The notes under the pieces were generated by a model. That model was not told the origin of the DNA. It worked only from the letters and a program-made list of their open reading frames with translations, and did not search any database. Of a stretch of 43,890 bases of DNA, positions 1 through 8,800 are shown one piece after another. Source of the DNA: Pelomyxa schiedti. Taxonomy: Eukaryota > Evosea > Pelobiontida > Pelomyxidae. Every line of letters begins with the position of its first letter. Position 1 is the first letter of the stretch. Position numbers and translations under genes: made by a program. The DNA is taken from the NCBI GenBank assembly GCA_020536535.1, contig JAHLWZ010000931.1:1-43890 (forward strand), in the 5' to 3' direction.

Positions 1-23
1 CCCCCCCCCCCCCCCCCCCCCCC
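1..23. repeat. Poly-C run at the window edge
   Basis: The window opens with 23 C in a row, directly followed by coding sequence of a truncated gene. It reads as a contig end or sequencing artefact; no telomere-like repeat unit is visible. Confidence 0.6.
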
Positions 24-1699
24 ATTTCTGTTATTGCATTCTTTAAAACGACAATTAAGAAATTACTGCGAGCCTGAAGACGAGAAGGGCAGAATAGTTA
101 CCTACATTGTATCAAAAGCTGGTTACTTTGAGTGTCTGCAATTTTTCTTGGAAAAAGTAAGCTCTAAAAGTTTTAACTTATATTCATTTTGGTTTGTTTG
201 TGATATTATAAAGTTCTCAGCGGACTCAGAATGCTCCAAAGGAGCACCAATTCATGCTGCATGCAAAAAAGGCCACCTGGAATGTGTCAAATTGCTCCTC
301 ACCAAATTCCCCAATGCGGAAAAGCCTGATGCCAACGGCCAGACACCCCTTCAAATTGCTCAATCTCGTGGGTTCACAGAATGTGCTACTGCCATTGACG
401 CCTACATACACTTTTGTAGATCTGTTCCGGCAGTTACTCGCTGGGTCACGTGCACTAATTCCTCTCCATGCACACAGGTGCAGTCTATTGCCTGTGAGTG
501 TGCCTCTGTCAATAAGGATGTCATAGTACAGGGTGAGAATTACAGCTTGGAGAAAGGTGCCGAATTCAGGCGTATTGGAACGTCCACTGACACATTCCGG
601 TGTGTGGGTGCGGTGCCCTATGCCATTACTAGCTACGTTTGTGTATATCAGAATCATCTGCCTCCACTCATCCCGAAGTTCCCTAAGCTAGAACTGCCAT
701 CACTGCAGGTGGAAGTGGGTACTTCTTCTGTTGGAATTCTTTCCCTTCCACAAGCAATTTTGGTCAAGATTTTCACTCTATGTCGACGGCCCTGTCCATG
801 TGTTTTCCACTCAAAAACTGTGAATAATACACCATACCTGAGGCTAAACGTTCTCATGCATGGCTTTTCTTGCTACAATGATTTACCATTCATTCCATGG
901 AACTTGTACGAATGTGCTTACACTTTATGTACACTCGAACTTGTTTGCACAGCGTTTCATGACGTGTATGAATCCGGCCGCCGTATACTCTCACTGCCGG
1001 AGCAAGCTGCACAGAACATGTGTTTTGACTTTGGAATCACTAATCGGGAGGCAGGAAGATGCTGGAAGGAACAATTGATGTTACATGATATCGTGGGAAG
1101 GGAATTTGCCCTGCGTAGCGATCCAAAAGCCATAGAATTGGCTCGAACATGCTTTACCGGCGACGGTGAGGTTTCTTTGCAAGATGGAAAAAGGTTGTGT
1201 TTCCTCAACTGACAAACTTCCTGACAAGCTTCCATAAGAAAAGTTTCTGCTATCTGTGTTGGAGATAAGGTCCTAACAGAAGATGGCACCTATCTCGCAA
1301 TTAAAAGAGTGAACAAAGAGGAGGCATTTAAAATTTGTAATGTGGTCGTTCTGCAAGGAGTTGTTTTGACTCCTGGACATCCAGTATGTCACCCAATAAC
1401 CCTGCTGGTTATAACATTTAATTAATAATATCTGCCAGGTTCTCTCTAATGGGGAATGGACACACCCATTTGAAGTAGCACCAGTCACCCAAAAATATGT
1501 AACAATGTGGTACAACTTTGAGCTTGAAGGTGGTCCCAGTGTCACAAACCACTCTGTTGTGATAAATGGACTTGTTGTATGTACACTTGGCAAAGACTGT
1601 GGATCCAGGATCACAACTGGTTGGCCAAAACAGGACAAACTTTTTGGCAGAGGCTACTGGTCCAACAACCCAAACGCAACTCATGCACTAACTACCTAA
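1..1699 (+). CDS. Ankyrin / F-box-like / Hint-domain protein, 5' partial
   Basis: The frame is open from the window edge and has no ATG before the first repeat, so the 5' end is missing. Order seen: an ankyrin unit (about 94-156), a second unit containing HAACKKGHLECVKLLL (241-300) followed by NGQTPLQIAQSRGF, an F-box-like stretch (LPQAILVKIF near 745, LELVCTAF near 930), then a Hint fold. The Hint part has a candidate nucleophile Cys at 1150-1152 in TCFTGDGEVSL, VGDKVLTEDG after an intron, a block B motif T-P-G-H at 1369-1380, and the closing strands YNFELEG and NGLVVCTLG. Introns 1194-1238 (45 bases) and 1384-1438 (55 bases) restore the frame exactly. Hint domains are known to cleave or splice themselves; F-box and ankyrin parts bind partners, often for ubiquitination. 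A likely intron at 157-220 is 64 bases and would shift the frame, so one base may be wrong in the A-run before it. Confidence 0.75.
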
Positions 1700-1940
1700 A
1701 ATCCACCAACCAAATCTTTCTCCAATCTATGTTGCACCGCCTTGTTGGTCACCCCCACTAATCTGAGGGACTGAGATCTCCAAGGCGTAAGGTTCCGTTG
1801 ATTGATGAAAAACCAAACGAAACGGCATAAACAAAGCACCACTTTTATCTCCATTTTCCGTTTTCTCGAAAAGACGATCTGCCGAAATAAAAAGAAGAAA
1901 ACTGAGAACAAAGGGAAAAAAAAAATAGAAAACAGAAATC

Positions 1941-2791
1941 ATGAAGTGCCACGCCTGTGGTAATCCCCGTTACCGTTAAAAAAAATTGCACTACTTTTTA
2001 CTGTACTCTCTGTTCTGATTTTTTCCCAGGGAAAACCGTCTTTTTTGCTGAGCTCAAGAGGGTGTGTTTGTTTCTATCTTTTGAATTGTGGTGTTTTTGT
2101 GACTCTAGGCAGGCAGAAGAACATGACTTCCACATGGCATGCTTTGGGCAATGGTGGAAGGACGAGAAGGCAAGAGAGTCAGCATCACGCAACAGAAGGT
2201 ATCCTATTCACCACAAAATTACTTCTTATCTCGGCACCATACATATCTTGTGTCTGGTAATGGTACTAATCTCCACTTAAAGCTACGCCAAGAGAGCCGA
2301 TGTTTCACCTCAGTACTACAGAGTAGCTGATGTTGATGCTGGCGAGCACTCGGCAAAAATGGTGTCAGGCCCAGAAGAGAGAGGGTAATCAACTTTCTTT
2401 GGGATTAGAAAGTGCCTTTTGTAATCATGAATTATTTCTGCAGGAACCCAGAAACACCGGATACTCCCACTTCTCCCAGCACACCTGCCAAAACTCCCAC
2501 TTCACCCACAACTACACCAGCAAGCCCCGCGGCTACACCCTCTGCCACTCACTGCCCTGGTTGTAATGCTGAAATGAATGCCACTGCCAAGGTAATATCT
2601 GTTACTGCCATCAACAAACTAACTCCCTGCAGTTCTGTCCTGAATGTGGCAAACCTACACCAAAGCCCTCTGTGTGCAAAAGCTGTGCCCAACCAATTAA
2701 ACCCGGTGCCAAGGTTGTGCTTTGTTCTTCCCAAATACCCTCACTCATGTAACCACAGTTCTGCCCTGAATGTGGAGTGTCCCAGGTCTAA
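1941..2791 (+). CDS. Double zinc-ribbon protein with a Thr/Pro-rich linker
   Basis: Starts with ATG at 1941 encoding MKCHACGNP, then breaks into short exons. The clearest part is 2447-2791: a Pro/Thr/Ser linker (about 2450-2550) followed by CPGC...FCPECG...CKSC...FCPECG, that is, paired CxxC knuckles of a DZR/zinc-ribbon type. Two introns interrupt the ribbons (about 2592-2632, 41 bases; about 2715-2759, 45 bases), each ending just before an FCPEC motif. Joined, the frame ends in TAA at 2789-2791. An upstream stretch with HMAC (about 2130) could complete a CCHC finger with the first CHAC, resembling a PARP-type finger, but its splicing is uncertain. Zinc ribbons bind nucleic acid or protein; the exact role is unknown. 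The 3' end faces the next gene across 76 bases. Confidence 0.65.
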
Positions 2792-2867
2792 GGAAAACGC
2801 AGAAGTGAAACCAAGTTAAAAAATGGAAGAGAGAAACTAGGAAAAAAAACAATGTTTGTTTTCACTT

Positions 2868-5800
2868 TTAGGTGTCAATTGACATAAGAAGGTGAATGTT
2901 TGAGCTGGCTGTTGTTATGTTGGGAATTCTGGTAATAGTAATGTCATCACCAGAGCCGAGGCACACAAACCACACCTCGTAGTGGCTTTTGTGCGTGCAG
3001 GCAAATAGTATCTCCGGCATGGATATGGAGAACGACATTGTCTTTGGCTGTTTGCCCTTTTGTTTACTTGTCTTCACTTCGATGTAATGCATTTGGCTTT
3101 GTTCTGCTGGTTGTGTCGTGGTTGCTGTTGTTTGGGCTTCTGTTTCTGTTTCTGTTACTGTTGTGCTTGTGGCTGCAGTTGCTTCTTGTTGTTGGTGCTG
3201 TTGTGGTATTGACCTCAATGCGGTGATGTCATAAGGACAGCGGGATTCTCCGGTTTCATTAACCCATACTACATCAGAAAACTCTGGCATTGTGCTCACA
3301 ACTGAGGCAACAAGATTTTCACCCCATCGGCCAGTCCCTGGCTGGAGGCTCTTGTAAAATAAAGGCTTGACCTTAACACTTTGGCAGCCATCAGCGCTGG
3401 TTTCTGCTTCATTTGTGGTATCCACTGGGATCGAAATTTTGGACAGTGAAACTTTCGGTGCTGAGGGGAATTGTGCGGTGCCGGCTTCTGCACACACATC
3501 GGCACTGTGGCTAGCGTGTATCGTTTTCAGAGATACTTGGATGTGGGGTACTTTGGCTTTAGTGGGCTTCTCAGGTATTTCAGTTGGAGCGGGGGCGGAT
3601 GCAGATTCCACTGTGTTAGCTTGTTGTGGTGGTGAGGGTGACTCTTGTGAGTTCTCAACAACTGAGCCGGCTTGTTTCGCGGGTGTTGGTGTGAGTGGTT
3701 CTTGGCGTACGGAAGTTTGTAGACTTTCAAAGGCTCGAGGCTGAGTTTCTGTTGGAGATACACTTGGCGTGCCTACCTCTGGAAGAGAGGATAATGGTTT
3801 ATTCTCTCTTGCAACAGGCACATTTGGGGCTCTTGTCTCCAGAGAAGGTGACGGGAAATGTTCTTTCTCAGTGGATTGGGACTCAGATTTTGAAGCAATC
3901 GCACGTTGTCTATCCCTGTTTTGTGCTGCTATTGTTAGTTCAATTAAACTCTCAGGTGTGGTTCGGGCAGGGCTCGGAATGCTAGGTTTGGTAGTACTTG
4001 GTAAAGGTTTGGAAGAAACATCCACACTTGGAGGAGAAACTGGTGGGGCAGGTGGGACAACCGGGCGCTTCGAGACAGGGAAGGGTATCCATGGTTCCTC
4101 AGCATTAGTAGTGTCATGGGGTCGATGTGGGAGCTGTGAGTTGCAGTATAGATCCACAGAGATCTTTGCTTGTTCTGGAGAGAGATTGCACCAGGTATCC
4201 GAAACTCCATCAATAATTCTGACTAACTGGCGATTCTGGGTAATTGCCTCCACCAAGGAGCTCAGTTCTCTGATTATTTTAGCCGGAGTGCAGGCCTGTG
4301 ACAGGTACAGAGTTATGGGTTTGGTAACATCATCCCATTTTTTAGGAGCAGGTTCAAATAGTGCATCATGATCTTCCCTTTTTTTTGGAAGGCAGTGAAT
4401 CTGTAGTGCACTTGACGTGTCTTGAGTCGAAGGAACACTAAGAACAAATTCCGTTTGGAGTTTGTTGCACTTGATTAGTCTGAGAGTCGATAGAGCGACT
4501 CTCAGTTTACTGTTTACTTCAAGGGACGGATTTTCAATAGACCATTGAGCCACACGTGCTATACAGGCAAGAAGGAGGCGATCGCTTTCCGATGCAGGGA
4601 TTGTTTGGCTGCACAACACATTTGTGGTTAGGTAGTCGCAAGCAAATGGGATTTTTAATATTCTGTAGATATTTTGTGTATCCTTGGCACAGCCTTTAAT
4701 GAAGAGTTTAGGATACACTGTGTTTATGTCAACAAGTGCCCATTTGAGGCTTTCATGACACCCTTCAAACATTTTGTGGACTTCTTCTGAAGAGTCAACG
4801 AATAAAAACCTATCACTTGGGGCTGTCCATGTCTTGCTTATTGTTGGAATAACTGGGAGATGCCCAATTTTATTTTTAAGCTCAGATGCAAATGCAGAAC
4901 TACTGTAAGGGTTATCGTTCGTACCCTGCACTGCATCATCCTCCTCCTTTCCCTCCATTCTTTTGGCACGCAAGCGTTGCCTTGCTTCCTCGTCAGCAAA
5001 ATAGACAAAGTTACATAAAATACGGAGTGCTACTTGAACGGCATCCCCAGTTTCAGCCTGGGCACAATAAATCAAAAGTCGGATATACGACTCTAAAGAA
5101 GGCATTTCCGGTACTCCGAGTTCTAACAGCGCCTTCATCATATCGTCTTTGTCATCTTTGTATTGTTCTATCAGGGGAGTCACATGACAGTTTGAATGCA
5201 GTATTAAATCTTTTGCTCCTAGGGACAGTGTCGGGGTTGGGAGCCATAGATGTGCCGAGTCAGTCCACACGCATTCCTCGGCCTTTTTCATGATACTGCA
5301 ATCATCCTCAATGCACAATACCCAGCGTAATTTAGCCAGCTTAGTGCGCAATCTGGTGGCTGTATTCTTGTCAGCATCCCTTACTTCTCTAGCAAGCCAT
5401 TTGTACATTGGAAACAATGATGGGGGTCTTATAGTGAGGTGGCCCGTCGTGGATAAGGAAGACAACTTGTCAATAACAATGTCCGTTGTGATTGTAGCGT
5501 GTACCCCCAATTCCTCCAGGAGGTACTTATTCTCAGAAGTATGTGCGACACAGTAGGATACCAGACCACCTAGTATTGAGACAATATTTTTTTCCTTGAA
5601 AAATAGCTCTGGGGGACGCATAAAGCTGCCCTTATCAGACAAAACCCAAGGAAGAGTCTGTAGTGTTCGCTTGATGGAGGGGTTGGCTTCCCTCACTGGC
5701 CCAAGTTCTTTCCAATGAGAATGAAAGAGGTGAACTAACTTTCTACTTTTTGAAGCATCGAGCTCTTGCCTTAGGAGTTGCTCAAGCAAGCTTGGCTCTT

Positions 5801-8800
5801 TTGAAAGCGGCAAGAACAAGTGCACACCTAACCTTTCCATGAAATCTCTCCACTGCTGCCTGAAAGTGGCAGTCGTATGTTGGACGTACAGAGGGGAAAG
5901 AAAGAGGAATGTAGATGGACAAAGGCCTTCCAGAGACACTTCTTTATCAGTCAAGTAGGCCACAGGGAAAAAGACCTTATCCTCCAATGGATTGGTAAAC
6001 TCATGGTTGCCAGACCCCAGCTTAACAAGAACTTGGATGTGTCCGTGCCTCTTTATCATTGTTTCTTCCAATTTACCTGAAGTACATTGTACACAATCGC
6101 GAGTATGGTTCATGGCAAAGGTGAGAAGTATTACATGATCCTCATTACTAAGGACACTGCCCGCTAAAAGTGGAATTATGCTATTGCAAATAAACTCATG
6201 GCCTCGGGCAGGTTGTAATCCAAGTTGGGTCAAGAGACGTGCAGCACCCTGGTGCCGTAGAAGTTCTATTCTGAATGAGTGACTAAGAGCCCTAATGCTA
6301 GAAACTATTGCATTTGGAAGAGTGCCGTATCTCTCTAGCTCTGATGTATCATAAACAGCTTTAGAGAAGTTTGATACACTGCCATCTGCGAAAGGAAACA
6401 CTGACAACTTCTTGAGATCTTCAATGTGTGATGAACACTGCTTGTCTCTTTCAAAGAGCACTAAAGCAGAAATCAACCACAAGCAGTCCACATCTGTTGC
6501 CGTTGCCCAACTTTGAGAAACGTGGCCAAGTAACATGATTAAAAATGGTACATTAATGACATGGATGCCCACACTTGAGGCAATTTCCGGTTCAATCCCC
6601 ACCAGTGGATCAACAAAAGACAATCCCATAGACTTGAGAATTGGTTGAGTTTTAGCAATATCCAATCCGTGTACTGGGAGGACAGTGGATGTCGGAGAAC
6701 AAAATTCACCATTGATATCAGGTACAAACTTCAGACCACGTACATGACTGAGAATCGGGTCTACAATTGGTGTAAAAAACTCTTGTACTTGCCCTTTAAG
6801 TGGGATGAAGTGCAGAAGAAGAGATAAGAGTTGGTGACCCGTCACAATTCCTTCCATAGGATGCTTTTTATCATCATCACCAAGTTGCGACAAGGAAAAA
6901 AGATGTGTGGCATGCCTGACGAATATGGAAATAGTCTGTGCAAATGCCGAGGGAATTTGGGCTCTCAACCATTGATTCCAAGCTGAGGAGGCATCAATTG
7001 CCTCACGTGAAGATGTAACCTCCCAGTCTGCATGAATGATGAACTTTAATCCGTAGGACCTTAGAGGCAAGAACGCAAAAACTTTCTGCTGCTTTAAATC
7101 CAGGGTGGAGGACTGCACAGGGAATGCAAGCGTGATTTCTGTGTCAGACACAACTGCATGATGTGAGGGTTTTAATGAAGAAGGCCTAGCTTGAAGCCTT
7201 GGTACAATCCATAGAACCTTGTTTACATGGCTCCCAACAACTTCGGTGGTTTCAGCCAGACTTTCAGGAAGAACTTGCCTTCGCAACTCCCGAACGGAAT
7301 TGAGGCATCGGTCTTCAAGTTTGATTACACAGAGCTTATTCAAAAACAGCAAAATTGATGGGTCAATGTCTAGTTGGGAAAATATGCTAGCTTCTTTTGA
7401 ATCGGTATGGTTCAATGGAAGAATTATTCGAGTCCAGGCAGCATTCTTATCCCATCCTGGAGGAGGCTCTATTTGGGTTGGTGTGACATACCCTAAAACA
7501 CCCTTGGTTGTATCAAACATAAAATGCCACCACCGGGAGTGGATTTGCGGTTTCTGTGATACCTTGAAGACACTTTTGAACCCTATTCCTTTATGTCCTA
7601 TGCAACCCTGCCTCCCTGCCTTGGTACTTGCCCCAACACTGCATAATGCTAGTATATTGGATGCTGAAAATCCACATTCGTTGTTTTCAAAAACAATGCA
7701 AGCTTCTTCCCTTTTTATGAGAAGCATAGGAACTGCCCCCTTTGGATAATCGTTATCATCTGCGTTTTGAATCAGCTCCATAACGAAATGTACATCCTCA
7801 GAATACAGGTCAAGACAAAGACGCTCAATAGATCTAGAAGCCATACTCCTTAAACTTGCCAGGGCATCTATGTCAGCTTTGCTCAGTAGACGTGTGTCTA
7901 TTACTGTTCCGGTACACTGTAGAGCACACTGGAAAGTGGAGGAGACATCTTCTTCCAGGGTAGTAGTATTCCGTGGGTGAGTTGAGTTCATATCTTCTTC
8001 TTCCACGATATCAGTGTTTGACACAGGCTCCAGGTATGCACTAAGGGACACAATACTTTTCTCATCAGAATCACTTTCCATCTTCATTTTCACAGAGTTA
8101 TCAAGGGGAATGGGAGTAGCTATTACAGCGTCAGTGATCCAGGGTCTCAGGGGTCTTAACTGGATCCGGGAAAGGCACAACGCTTCACTCAAGTCAGAAG
8201 GTTCAATCGTCTCCCTATTACTGGAACCTGGGAACGCCTTATGGAATGCTTCCATAAATACAGGCTCTCCCAATGTTTTTTGGAGGTGGTCGGGAAGAGT
8301 GGCGATTGTTTTTATTACCCATTTCAGACAATCAGACGTGTCCCTTTCCTTGAATGATGATTCCACAATTTCGCGAGTCAGGTCAAATGCTACTTGGCCA
8401 TCACTCTCAACACACATGCAAAATAAACTTATGGCAGATGCTATGTGTGCGTGTTGATTCACAGCTTCTTCAAATACTCTCAAATTTGCTAGCTTAGGAG
8501 ACCACCTCATAAAGTGGCCAGCCTTGTATTGGAGAACTTTGAAACATTCTTGCAGTCGGCTGGGTATTTGTCTCAGAACACTCGACAAAGGCCCAAGTGA
8601 TGTTTCAAAAGAGCACTCCCAGTGGGCCCACTGACTCAAGTCCACCATCATTGGTGCCAAGACCAATATGTCCCAAACTTGTTCTTCAGAGATGAAATGA
8701 TCCCTTTCAAGTACATCATCAGCCATAGTTTCCACTCCCATGCCTTTCATCTGTTGAGATTGTAGGAAGATTACTACTGGTGTGAGTTGCTTGAAATGTT

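Noticed and set aside
1-23. Telomeric repeat at the contig end
   Set aside because: It is pure C without a repeat unit and abuts coding sequence.
1194-1228. A 30-35-base intron in the Hint region
   Set aside because: A 45-base intron (1194-1238) gives the usual spacing between the Hint DG and GD motifs and keeps frame.
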